From NCBI GenBank assembly GCA_949318235.1, contig OX439133.1, positions 28,593,741 through 28,657,740 of the forward strand: a stretch of DNA of 64,000 nucleotides. Direction: 5' to 3'. This stretch comes from Ecdyonurus torrentis (Eukaryota > Arthropoda > Insecta > Ephemeroptera > Heptageniidae). Positions 13,501 to 31,545 of this stretch are shown in pieces; positions within the stretch are counted from its first letter, which is position 1, and each line of letters begins with the position of its first letter. The notes below the pieces were generated by a model, which ran no database searches, was not told the origin of the DNA, and was given only the letters and a program-made list of their open reading frames with translations. The position numbers and the translations under genes are program-made.

Positions 13501-13697
13501 ACAGATAAGGATACGATAATGTAAATATTTGTGTTGTTATAACAGGGTGATAGTGGCGGACCTATGGTAGCAACCCTGGGCACTGTAAAAACTTTGGTGG
13601 GAATTGTATCTTGGGCGATGGATGTGCTCTTCCAAACTACCCAGGAGTTTACACATTATTGCCATCAGTTAGAGCATGGATAAAAAACTACCACTAA
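6102..13697 (+). CDS. Trypsin-like serine protease, incomplete and frameshifted (S1 family)
   Basis: Exons read as 6102-6149, 7216-7391, 9052-9212 and 13546-13697, all with GT/AG borders. Exon 1 encodes a signal peptide (MRALLSLCIFGLLVLK). Exon 2 carries the activation site SHIVGG, the CGASIIS segment and the catalytic His in TAAHC. Exon 3 carries the catalytic Asp in DYDVAV. The last exon opens with GDSGGP, containing the catalytic Ser. About 80 residues expected between DYDVAV and GDSGGP, including the residue that sets substrate specificity, are not found; the assembly gap at 12704-12903 lies in this interval. In the last exon the reading frame breaks at about 13611-13616: IVSW is followed in the +1 frame by GDGCALPNYPGVYT and a natural end at 13695-13697. 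One missing G in a G run explains it. The family cleaves peptide bonds and is usually secreted as a zymogen, often into the gut. Either an assembly error or a pseudogene is possible. Confidence 0.85.
6535..7139. repeat. Outer inverted repeat around the palindromic MITE
   Basis: The left arm at 6535-6604 (GCGTCAAAATGAAGC, then TTTGCAAAGAATGAGCGAT) is inverted at 7084-7139. The MITE at 6847-7050 lies between the arms, and the two share the CTACACTTT type of motif, so they may be related. Confidence 0.6.
6847..7050. mobile_element. Palindromic MITE (GATGCCTCCGC family)
   Basis: Arms contain GCGAGCATCTAC and CCAGATTTCCGACAAAACG with the inverse copies. The same family occurs at 56989-57186 and before the N gap. 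It lies in intron 1 of the protease gene. Confidence 0.75.
8035..8416 (+). mobile_element. tRNA-derived SINE, full-length, with poly(A)
   Basis: A tRNA-like head holds box A (TGGCCGAGTGG) and box B (GGTTCGAGCC), a combination typical of tRNA-Ser/Leu-like SINEs. It is followed by about 280 bases of unrelated body and a run of A at 8403-8416. A second copy lies at 5741-6039. It sits in intron 2 of the protease gene. Confidence 0.8.
8524..8765. mobile_element. Palindromic MITE (CATCTACGTTTATCGCGA family)
   Basis: CACATCTACGTTTATCGCGA and AACACGCATCTATACATTTA at the left are inverted at the right (GATAAACGTAGATGCGTG). Related copies at 30661-31101, 20515-20625 (half) and 55135-55215 (half). Confidence 0.7.
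9258..9378. mobile_element. Tc1/mariner-like MITE, diverged copy
   Basis: Starts AGCTCTGGTTGAAAGTTCCC and ends with the inverse, AGCCAGAGCTGT. Same family as 51062-51181. It lies in the protease gene about 45 bases after exon 3. Confidence 0.6.
9425..9892. mobile_element. Inverted-end MITE with a nested foldback
   Basis: Left CACACCAATACAAGTTGGTG and AATAAGAGAGATGTTCACTG; right, the inverse near 9830-9890 (GTGCACCTCTCTTATTGATA). The nested foldback at 9640-9790 (GGAAACCATGTTACGGTAAA) is also present at 35700-35850. Confidence 0.55.
9963..10139. mobile_element. hAT-type MITE, intact 177-bp copy
   Basis: Inverted ends CAGGCTCGGACTGGC and GCCAGTCCGACCCTG, and a perfect 8-bp target duplication TCTAATGA at 9955-9962 and 10140-10147. 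It is GC-rich compared with its surroundings and lies in the last intron of the protease gene. Confidence 0.9.
10512..10590. repeat. (TA)n microsatellite
   Basis: Pure AT/TA tract followed shortly by a T run. Confidence 0.95.
11404..11510. repeat. (TTTTC)n microsatellite
   Basis: Pentanucleotide tract with a few interruptions. Open frames over it are artefacts. Confidence 0.95.
12528..12660. mobile_element. Partial copy of the GCATTACTTCAGTTACGAATCC-family MITE
   Basis: GGGTGAATTACTTTAGTTAC and AATGCATTATTTTAGCTACT match the left half; it ends just before the MITE that runs into the N gap. Confidence 0.5.
12669..12703. mobile_element. Left arm of a GATGCCTCCGC-family MITE, cut by the gap
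   Basis: GATGCTTTCACGTCAAAAG and AATCTACACTTT match the start of the copy at 56989; then the N run begins. Confidence 0.65.
12704..12903. other. Assembly gap (200 N)
   Basis: A run of exactly 200 N, a conventional placeholder rather than a measured distance. The 35 bases before it match the first arm of the palindromic repeat also seen at 6847-7050 and 56989-57186; the bases after it are a TA repeat. The gap falls where the middle of the protease should be. Confidence 0.97.
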
Positions 13698-14599
13698 TGT
13701 CTAAACTACCGATTTTTGCAACCAATGGAATATGATAACGTAATAATTCAGTACAGCATTTAATATTTAATTGGCTAAAATAAATGTTTATTATTTAAAA
13801 TTTTTAAACACCTCTAATCCATAATTTTGTATAAGTGACATTTATGCAAATGTTATTATTATGCACAGTTTCTCTGAAACATATAAAATAAAAAAATAAA
13901 TCAAAAAATATAAAAATTATTAAATTTCAATTATCAGACAACTAATTTGTATTCCTCGACTTTATATTTTAATCTAAATTATTGTTAAAAAAATATCAAA
14001 ATTTTAATACTCTTGTAAAGTACTACATTAGTTTAATGTTTTTTGATACTCCATTTCTTCCAAGGTTTTTGATGATGAAACAATATGTAATATTTTACTG
14101 TTTAAAAAATAAAAAGCATTTAAAAAATTTATGATGATTCTGTTTTACTGTTTTATAATATTGTTTACAACTTTAAGTTATGAAATGTCTTCTTCTTTTA
14201 TATATTTGTATAGCATCACAATTTAAAATAATAAAATGTAGTCAAATTATAAGCAATGTTCTTTTTCGACAACGGCGAGCCACGCCGCCATCGCGACCTT
14301 GAGCAAAAAACCAGTGGCAAAAAGTCGCTCTACATTCAAATAACATAGGAATTATAGCTAAAAGGACTATTTTGTTAGAGAGGGTTTAAATTAACGCAGG
14401 GACTTCAAACTTGGTGGATGTTAAGACAATTAAAATATCTTTAAGTTGTTTAAGTTTCAAACCCCAGATCTACCCATTTTACCCTTTTTAGGGGTGGTGA
14501 ACCTAAGTATAATCGATTACTTGGTTGCATAGTAGACCTCGTGATACCCCAATCTGGTGCCGGTTTAGGTGACCAATAAAGGTCATCCGTGGGAAGTTA
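13698..14599. other. Protease 3' region and spacer
   Basis: Holds the poly(A) signal at 13779 and a short GC-richer piece at 14260-14320 (CGGCGAGCCACGCCGCCATC), otherwise AT-rich with nothing recognised. Confidence 0.5.
13779..13784 (+). terminator. Poly(A) signal of the protease gene
   Basis: AATAAA lies about 80 bases after the protease stop codon, the usual place for a cleavage and polyadenylation signal. Confidence 0.55.
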
Positions 14600-15675
14600 G
14601 AAACATAAGTTCATAAATATGGGACGCCACATTAAATTTTACCACCCCTTCATGGTTTGGTGGTGCAAACCCCTTGAAATCAAGGTTCACCGATTTTGAT
14701 GAAGCAAACGTCCTGACTGGGGTAACTTGACCTTGCGAAAACAATGATAACCACCAAAATTGTTTAAACCCCAACCCTGATGACCCCTGACGACCCAGGG
14801 GTCGGTTGACCCTTGAAATTCAAGTTCTCCGATTTCGATGGAAAAAACGATCTGAATGGGGTAACTTGACTTTGCAAGAACAATGATGACAAAAAAAAAT
14901 TAAAACCAACTCCTGATGACCCAGGGGTCGGTTGATCCTTAAAATTCAATTTCTCCGAATTCTATAGAAAAAACGGTGTGACAGTGGTAACTTAACCTTC
15001 CGAGAACAATGATGACCACCAAAAAATTTTAAACCCAACCCCTGAGGACCCAGGGGTCGGTTGACCCTTAAAATTCGAGTTCTCCGATTTCAATGGAAAA
15101 AACAGTCTGACTTGAGTAACTTGACCTTTTAAGAACAATAATTACCACCAAATTTTTTTAAACCCAACCCTTTTAGGACCCAGAGGTCGGTTAACCCTTA
15201 AAATTCGAGTTCTCCAATTTCGATGGAAAAAACGGTCTGACAGTGGTAACTTGACCTTCCAAGAACAATGATGACCACCAAAATTTTTTAAATCTAACCC
15301 CTGAGGACCCAGGGGTCGGTTGACCCTTAAGATTCGAGTTCTTCGATTTCGATGGAAGAAAAAGGTCTGACTGGGGTAACTTGACCTTGCAAGAAAATCA
15401 TATTATTCTCGCAAGGTCAAGCTATCTCAGTCAGACCGTTTTTTCTATCGAATTTGGAGAACTTGAATTTTAAGGGTCAACTGACCCTTGGGTCATCAGG
15501 GGTTGGCTTTAAAAATTTTTAGTGGTCATCATTGTTCTTGATAGGTCAAGTTACCCCAGTCAGATCGTTTTTTCCATCGAAATCGGAGAACTCAAATTTT
15601 AACGGTCAACCGACCCCTTCAGGGGTTGGGTCTTCAGGGGTTGGGTTTTAAAAAATTTTGGTGGTCATCTTGTTA
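14600..15675. repeat. Inverted minisatellite array, unit about 125 bp
   Basis: Six or seven units in one direction (landmark GATTTCGATGGAAAAAACG near 14694, 14831, 14956, 15089, 15219 and 15343), then two to three units in the other direction from about 15400. Units also share CCCAGGGGTCGGTTGACCCT and GGTAACTTGACCTT. No coding frame runs through it. Confidence 0.8.
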
Positions 15676-16348
15676 GGCTTCTCAGAACACTTTAGTAGCC
15701 ACGTGTAATGCAAAAACAGACATATCATTTATTTGCTATATTTGCTATTATATTTTGCTAATTAGGCTGAAAGTGTCCAGTCTCAGATTACTTTTTGACG
15801 CAATAAAATTATTGAAGCATAAAAAGTGTAGAATGATGCATAATATGCCGAAGTGATCAATCTTTTTGTGGAGTTTTAAATTTGAATATCAAAGCGTAAG
15901 GCATTTTTTCAATTCATCCAACATGTTGCTAAACAAGTTAAAATTTGTTTTCCGTGAAACACAAATGCGTTACAGAAACTTTACAGAAATAGTTTTTTTA
16001 TTATTTTACTAATTTAAGTATTGTTTTTATATTTATTTTTAGGTTTTTTTTTTCTCTAATTTTTTTTTTCAAACTGTAAAAATAAATATTATTATAAAAA
16101 TGAAATTCCAAAGTACTAATTTCATATATCTGCATATTTTTTCTTGACACGTAAAGATACATAGAGTAAAATTATATAAATTAATAAATAATAAATATTA
16201 CAAATAATATTTATAGGTAATAATATTTATTACATGAAATAATATTTTTATATATATATATTTGTTCAGTAATGCAGAACAAAATATTACATTTGAATAC
16301 TTTTAATATTTGAAATCACAATTAATATCCTACGTACAGACAAACCGG

Positions 16349-16355
16349 TATATAT
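16349..16355 (+). promoter_or_regulatory. Possible TATA box of the OBP gene
   Basis: TATATAT lies 93 bases before the OBP start codon in a stretch free of other repeats. In such AT-rich DNA this is weak evidence. Confidence 0.25.
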
Positions 16356-16441
16356 CAAGGTCGTAAAATGAAGGTCGTCAAACCAAGGTAATCCTTTAAG
16401 AGTTAATTGTTATCAAGGAAGTGTTTCATATTGGTCAAGCA

Positions 16442-25153
<8,712 letters not shown>

Positions 25154-25638
25154 CTGAGCACTTGGAAAACATACATAAATCTGCTTTTTACATTTCACAA
25201 AAAGGGGGAGATAATAATTTTGATAGATAATTTTTAACACAGTATAATTTATTATATCATTAAATTAAATAACCGTCCATAACTTTCTAAAAGCCTGTGA
25301 CGTCATCGTCAAAAATTATTTGTCTCCAATTGTAGCGGAGTTTGATCGTCTATTGGAAATGATTACTCGCGATGTCCTAAAAACCATCAGTCTTGTCCAT
25401 TTCTTACAATTTTGAATCTAAATGCAATTTACTCGCCCGATTAAATTTATGTAAATTATGTGGAATATTACACATTTATATTAACTACTGTACATTACCT
25501 ATGGAATATAGCTAATTACTTACTTTGTTAGTATAGCTAATTCTTCAAAAAGTAAATTATTTTTTATATGTTTTTTTTTTATTCATCTTTGTTAAATTGA
25601 ACATATTTATTTAGCATGAGATTAAAATGCACCTTGAC

Positions 25639-25644
25639 AATAAA
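25639..25644 (+). terminator. Poly(A) signal of the OBP gene
   Basis: AATAAA about 490 bases after the OBP stop; it is the first clear hexamer downstream and would give a long 3' UTR. Confidence 0.4.
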
Positions 25645-25766
25645 ATATTACCTGGTTGATTCTAAAATGTTTTTTATTTACAAAAATCCTGTTTACATTA
25701 CATGTATTATTATTTTTACAACTACAGAGTAAAACCCACTGTAGTTCTTATTTATATGTTTTTTGT

Positions 25767-26560
25767 TAAAGTAGTTTGAACGAGTTTTGATATTATTTAA
25801 ACGCTGTTTTTGTGGTACCTATAGATTCCTTATTTCTTTACGCTCCTATTGATGCAATACAAAAAAATTTAGTTCGAAACGCACATAAAAATTTAGCCGC
25901 AAAGTCGAGCAGTTTCCTCATTCAGCATTGGTTAATGGCTGAAAAATCTATGCTCCCTCCTCAGGAGATCATTCATATTTCAGCGAAAGATGTATTTATA
26001 TGGACTCAAAAACAGATAAATAAGCTCTTTGATAAACAAACAAACTTTTAAAAGCTTTAAACTAAATTTGGTTCGAAACGCAATTAGAACTTTGTGACTA
26101 AAAGAGATGAAAATGAGAATTTTTGGTTGACCAGTACTTTTAATTTAGTTCTGAATTCTACCGCTATCAGTGACGCTTGGCGCTGCAGTGGCCGAATCTT
26201 GACGATCGCGGGAGGAACGAGATATATACGTTAATTTAGCTAATAAATGTTAATAAAACTCTTGCAAATGTACTTAATATGTATTAACTTCATTATAGTT
26301 AATTAATAAATGTACTGAGAAGCAAAGAACAGTGTTTGATTAGAAAATAGTTACAAAGAGCAATATATATATGAGCAGCCGGATTAATTATCATGAGCCA
26401 GAGTAGCACAGTTGGTAGAGCGCTGCTCATTGCACCACGAGGGTCAGAGGTTCGATACCAATTACGGCAAAGTTTTTAATGATCAAATTTCAATTAACTG
26501 AGCGCCAAATTTCAAATAATTTAAAAATCAGCTGTTGTCAACCTCGTTCAAACTACTTTA
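25767..26560. mobile_element. Element with inverted ends AAAGTAGTTTGAACGAG enclosing a tRNA-like sequence
   Basis: The left end AAAGTAGTTTGAACGAG is matched by its reverse complement at 26544-26560. The interior has one 79-codon open frame (25812-26051) with no recognisable protein and a tRNA-like sequence at 26395-26468. Superfamily not recognised. Confidence 0.55.
26395..26468 (+). pseudogene. tRNA-like sequence (not a functional tRNA)
   Basis: Box A-like GTAGCACAGTTGGTAGAGC and box B-like GGTTCGATACC are well placed, but the acceptor ends (GAGCC and ACGGC) do not pair and the anticodon arm is poor. Probably a SINE head or tRNA pseudogene. Confidence 0.55.
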
Positions 26561-26623
26561 AAAAAGTTTACATTAAATTAGTTTTGACATAAGATTTCCA
26601 TAAGTAAATTTTTAATATTTCGA

Positions 26624-26890
26624 TGTTGTTACGAGCAATATGTGTAACTCGTTTTTTGTCATGCGTATTAATATATGTGTATATCGTTATTTGTCACGCA
26701 TAGCAATATGTGTATCCAATTTTTTTTTGTCAAGCTAAGCAAAATGTGTAAGTCATTTCCGAACGTTATGTAGATGACGCTCGACTTTCACAAATTACTT
26801 CGCGTGACAAAATCCCAGATACACTTTTTGCTACGCGTGACAAAAAATGACTTACACATGTTATTTCTCGCAACAAAATCGCAACAAATA
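26624..26890. repeat. Foldback built of short GTCACGCGTAGCAA-type repeats
   Basis: CAATATGTGTAACTCGTTTT-type units recur at about 50-70 base spacing and then appear inverted (AAAAAATGACTTACACAT) after about 26790. Confidence 0.5.
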
Positions 26891-26989
26891 GATGCAACAC
26901 ATTCAATATTCACTTACTGCTCTATAAATAAGTCTATTAAATTGTCAATTATAACATAACTGAAGGTTACCTGATTTAACTACAATTAA

Positions 26990-28257
26990 CCCTAGAATGG
27001 TTTGACAAAACGAGTAACATTAACGGTAGACGAGGTCCAAAAGACTCCCGCTTTTTATTTCCCTTTATCTTTGGCTATAATAATGCTAGAAATTTCATTC
27101 TTGTTTCTACATATTCGTAATTTATTACAGATATTTTTCAGAATATTCTGAACTGCTAAATATTCAATTTTTTGTTAATTGAAAAAATTGAAAACCTTTT
27201 TTTTTATTATATACATTTCCCTTTCATCAGGTAAAGAATTTTAGGTTACGAAAATAACAAGGGGAGAATTTACTTCCGCAACCATAACAAATTGAGAGCA
27301 ATAAATTATGGTTGTCTAGTGCGTTCTCAGTGCAGTTCAAAATATTCAATGGAATTTTTTAGATTTTACTTACTGACTATAATGTTCAATCTTGATACAA
27401 TGCAAATTTCAAATATCAATAAAAATAATACCCTTTACCTTTTTACATATGCGATTTTACTGCAGAATTATAAAAACAAAAGTTTTTACTATGTATTCTA
27501 AATAGTACCTAGAATTATTTCATAATATCCTGTTTGTCATATAAGAAAAAAATAGCGCTTTTACTTTACAGTATTATGTTAAAGCATAGCCATCTCTCTC
27601 TCTCTCTCTCTCCCTCTCTCTCTCTCGCTTTCTCACACACACACAAACTCTCACGCACATACGCTCAATCAAGCACAAGCACATGGCTACTGTAAAAATG
27701 TAATTAATTTAAAATATATTTAAATTTAGTTATTAGTAAATAAATATTTGCCTATCTTGAGGAGTGAATTATTTTTAGAGTTTACTATAAAATTTAATTA
27801 TAAGGTACATGTAAATTACAAATATATATGTTGGTATTTTAAAAAAAAAACTTTTCAAGATTGCATATATTACAGAATAAGAAATTAGTTTGAGTTAAAT
27901 TTATAAGAGAAATGGAAATAAGAGATAATATCTCATAATAATCTGATACAGCAAATAAAATCTATACTCTCTATTCATTCATTCATTCATTCATTCATTC
28001 ATTCATTCATTCATTCATTCATTCATTCATTCATTCATTCATTCATTCATTCATTCATTCATTCATTCATTCATTCATTCATTCATTCATTCATTCATTC
28101 ATTCATTCATTCATTCATTCATTCATTCATTCATTCATTCATTCATTCATTCATTCATTCATTCATTTCTTTCCTTCTCTCTGTCTCTCTCTCTCTATCT
28201 ATCTATCTCTCGCTCGCTCTCTCTGTATCTATCTCTCGCTTTCTCTGTCTCTCTTTC

Positions 28258-28317
<60 letters not shown>

Positions 28318-28959
28318 TTTTTTGCACCCAAATTATTAGTTGTTTTTATTGTAGTTTTAGATGAAATTAACAGTTTTGAAATTGTTTTTAGTAAAATAAT
28401 ATAATATAATATTATTTTTTAAGTTTTGTTATATTATCTTTTACTAAAATTGAGCTTTTATAAAGTCAACCTAATATTACTTACAAAAATTAAATCATTT
28501 ATATTGAAAAGCCTTTACATAGAATTTTAGTTTTCCAAGCAAGGCCAAAATAAAACTATAACTTCTTATTATATAAAAATATATAATACAAACTTATATA
28601 TATTCTCCCTTATTTTCTAAAAGCTAGAAAAAATACTTCACAAGTTAGGTAAAGTCATAAACCTTTTTCTCCCCCTCTAGATGACTCCCTACCCCATGCG
28701 GCGCGGTGTCTGTTTGTGTTTATGCCGCTCGTTCACTGTGTCTTTTGGACCTCTTAGCATCGTTCTCGTTTTTTTTAATTTAAAAAATTAATGTTAATTA
28801 ACCAAATTAATGTACGAAGCAAATAAATTTCTTCAAAAATCAATGATTTTATGATTGAGGAAGTCAAAAATTCCCAAAAACATTGAGCTATATTTTCAAG
28901 TAGAATTCTGCATTTTAAGATGTAAAAGGTCCAAATGTCCAGGTCTATACATTCTAGGG
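26990..28959. mobile_element. piggyBac-like non-autonomous element
   Basis: Inverted ends CCCTAGAATG and CATTCTAGGG are flanked by TTAA at 26986-26989 and 28960-28963, the piggyBac target. Subterminal inverted copies of GAGGTCCAAAAGAC lie near 27030 and 28745. No transposase is recognisable. The interior holds an (ATTC)n tract and pyrimidine repeats. Confidence 0.75.
27973..28316. repeat. (ATTC)n tract followed by CT-rich tracts
   Basis: About 195 bases of ATTC, then TCTC/TCTA/TCGC mixtures and a pure (CT)n run, inside the piggyBac-like element. Confidence 0.95.
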
Positions 28960-29596
28960 TTAAATAGCTCGTCAATAGACCCTTGAACAGGAAAATTCAT
29001 TGATGTGATGCTTTGCAATGTACTGTACAGTACACAGGGTCGGACTGGCCATAAGAGCAAGTCCGCAATTGCGGACGTGGCCCCCCCTGTTTGGAGGCCC
29101 CTAAGGCCCAAAAAGGGGCGTAACTAGGGTGTTACGCCCCCTTTGTGGCCCCTCCCTGCTCAAAATTCTTGGACAAGACCTTGCAAGGTCTTGCAAGATG
29201 CTTCAAGATTGCAAGATCTTGCACAAAACTTCAAGATCTTGACCTATTTCTTGCAAGAATTTTTTAAAATCTTGCAAGATTTATTTTTGGTTTCAAGAAA
29301 TAAAATCTTGAAGTCTTGAACTGTTAAAGCTCAAGACTGCCAAAAAAATCTTGCAAGATATATCAGCAAAATCTTTCAAGAAAATTTTATTTTGAGGACA
29401 TTGCCGATCTTGATGAAAATACTTCAAGATTGCAAAATTAATCTTGCAAGATTGTAACAAAATCTTGCAAGTTTTTTTTTTATGGGGGGAAAGGGAGATT
29501 AACCCCTAAAATGAGTTAAAAGTCTTGAAGCGAGGTACTATTTTTTTATATGAAATTTAAAAGTAGCTTTTTAAAAGGAAATTGTAAAATTGATAT

Positions 29597-29905
29597 AATC
29601 TTGCAAGATTTTGGTCAAGATCTTGAACTACCCTTTGGCTGTACCCTAAAACGAAGGGTGCATTTAGTATTTTGTAATTTACTTTTTATTTTTATTCGAA
29701 AAATTGCAAATTTCTGAAAATCTTGCAAGAATGGTCAAGATCTTGAACAACCCCTTAAATGCACCCTAAAATGTGTTAGGGGTGAATGAGTATATTGCTA
29801 TTTACTTTTTATTTATTAAACGTTGATTTTTAACAAAATTGCAAAAATTAAAAAAATCTTGCAAGATAGGTCAAGATCTTGAACTACCCCTAAGCTGAAA
29901 CCACC
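29597..29905. repeat. Three imperfect tandem units of about 125-135 bp
   Basis: Units begin AATCTTGCAAGA, continue with GGTCAAGATCTTGAAC and then a CCCTAAAA segment. They occur at about 29597, 29719 and 29855 inside the CTTGCAAG-rich element. Confidence 0.7.
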
Positions 29906-30187
29906 CTAAAATGATAGTAATGTTTTTTTGTATTACGAGTTGATAATAATCGATTTTTTAGCAAGAAAATGTATAATTGTAATTTTTAGTATAATATATT
30001 ATATATAAATATCAGTTCTATAATAAAACTAATCCATTTATTGGATTCCTTACCTATTTTTACCCCTAAATACAAAATTTCATATTTTTAGGGGTTGAGG
30101 GTACTTAGCAGTATAAGTCCGAAGTAGTTACAATGTTATATAGTTCAAATTGCGAAGTACTAGTAAGTCTGTTACAGAACTGCAGTG

Positions 30188-30256
30188 CTAGGACCGGCTC
30201 CCATGTGATCATCAAAGTTAAGCAACGTCGAGCGTGGTCAGTAGTTGGATGGGTGA
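30188..30256 (+). pseudogene. 5S rRNA gene fragment
   Basis: The stretch containing AAAGTTAAGCAACGTCGAGC and GGTCAGTAGTTGGATGGGTG matches the middle of eukaryotic 5S rRNA, roughly residues 28-92, and covers most of the internal RNA polymerase III control region (box A, intermediate element, most of box C). Both rRNA ends are absent, so it is not a working 5S gene. It is embedded in the CTTGCAAG-rich transposon. Confidence 0.75.
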
Positions 30257-30660
30257 AAAAAAAATTAAAGTTCAAGCTATATATAATAACAACGCAAAAA
30301 TATTTTTTTAAATTCTTTTGTTACATTTCTGCACCAAAATGTTCAGTAACTAATGCGCTGATTATTTATATATCAAAATAAGCATTAAAAATTTTTTGGT
30401 TCAAAATCTTGCAAGATCTTGGTCCAAGATCTGGCAAGATCTTGGACCAAGACCTTGCAAGATCTTGACACAAGACCTTGCAAGGTCTTGACCAAAAATC
30501 TTGTTCAAGATCTTGCAAGATCTTGCAAGGTCTTGGCCAAGAATTTTGAGCAGGGCTAAAGAGGGTGTTACACCCCTTTTGCGGACGAGGCCCCTTGATT
30601 GCCAGTCCGACCCTGACAGTACAACCGAGTTAAAGTGAAAATAATTTTATATTTGATTTC

Positions 30661-31101
30661 GATGCTGTTACAGCTAAACCACACTTATACTTTTTAGCGG
30701 GAATTCTTATTTTTACGCATCTATGTTTATGAGAATAGCCATATAAACACGCATCTACATTTATCACAAAAACAGGTAAGAAAACACTTCTACATAGGAA
30801 AAAAAGGTGAGGAAATGTTTTAAAGCAAAAATTTCAAATAAATATGTGAAGAACACTCTCAAGAAAATAAATTCAAAATCGGCTTAACCTTCAACAAATA
30901 AGACAATTTTAGTTATACCTGTCGTTGCGATAAATTTAGATGCGTGTTCCTGTGGGTATTGTGATAAACATGCAGGAAAAAATATTTAAAAATTGTGCTA
31001 GCTCATTTTTAGCTTAAATTGTTCAAAACATCATAATTTCGTGCTTTACTGAATAATTACTATCATACACTCTAGTGTGCATGGTTTAGCCGCAACAGCA
31101 T
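30661..31101. mobile_element. Palindromic MITE (CATCTACGTTTATCGCGA family)
   Basis: GATGCTGTTACAGCTAAACC at the left and GGTTTAGCCGCAACAGCAT at the right. The interior holds a CACGGA-family fragment (about 30985-31050). It begins 38 bases after the hAT target duplication. Confidence 0.65.
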
Positions 31102-31233
31102 TGATGTATTATATATGGTCTATAATATTAGTAAACTGTGCTAACTGAATAAGATTATATTATTAAATTTCTATATAGTGTTAGCAAAGACATCTCTTTT
31201 ATTCTCAGTATAAAATGTCCTTTAAAATTAAGA

Positions 31234-31545
31234 TTTATAGGGTGTATGCATTCATGTTAAAGTCAACGCCATGTTGGATCACTTAAAAACATGAGCGGCA
31301 TATGAATATAACTCATTTTGCGAGTTTAAAAATACTATGCAATATTTCAGTGAGCATGTGATGCTATTAAAAGGTTTAATTAGTATCTCAAGTATGTAAG
31401 AAAAATAACAATAACCAAAAATTACCGGATTTCACAAAGAATATTGCCTGAAATGAAGTTTGTCCTCTGCTCAGCAATGTTATTCACTACTCCAGTATGG
31501 CTTCCAAGCGTGTTAAATATAATGACATGCGGATGATCCCCATAT
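31234..31545. mobile_element. TATAGGGTGTATGC-ended MITE
   Basis: Begins TATAGGGTGTATGCATTCAT, contains CAACGCCATGTTGGATCACT and AGCAATGTTATTCACT, and ends with ATGACATGCGGATG. Intergenic. Related copies at 32320-32590, 50888-51313 and 53336-53653, and fragments near 16883 and 760. Confidence 0.7.

Larger units (their letters stand above)
29154..30555. mobile_element. Unclassified DNA element, 1402 bp, rich in CTTGCAAG motifs, carrying a 5S rRNA fragment
   Basis: Terminal inverted repeats begin CCCTGCTCAAAATTCTTGG. Comparison with the empty MITE copy shows that the insertion duplicated two bases (CT). About fifteen CTTGCAAG and many CAAGATCTTG palindromes are spread mainly through both outer parts. 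Three imperfect tandem units start near 29597, 29719 and 29855. No transposase is visible, so it would be non-autonomous. Dense subterminal motifs and a short duplication recall the CMC/EnSpm group, but the ends do not begin CACT, so no superfamily is assigned. Confidence 0.8.
29035..30615. mobile_element. hAT-type MITE interrupted by another transposon
   Basis: Ends read CAGGGTCGGACTGGC and its reverse complement, with an 8-bp target duplication ACAGTACA at 29027-29034 and 30616-30623. Eight-bp duplications and CAGGG ends are typical of hAT. Left part 29035-29153 and right part 30556-30615 match the uninterrupted copy at 9963-10139 nearly base for base. Confidence 0.88.

Noticed and set aside
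25812..26051. 79-residue open frame in the inverted-end element
   Set aside because: Mixed composition made it worth a look, but no transposase or other motif is visible; not strong enough to call a gene.
26395..26468. tRNA gene
   Set aside because: A and B boxes are present, but the acceptor stem does not pair and the anticodon arm is poor.
27973..28170. Regularly spaced repeats that might suggest a CRISPR array
   Set aside because: Pure tetranucleotide tract without spacers, in an animal genome.
30188..30256. Functional 5S rRNA gene
   Set aside because: Only the middle of the molecule is present, both ends are missing, and a poly(A)-like run follows.
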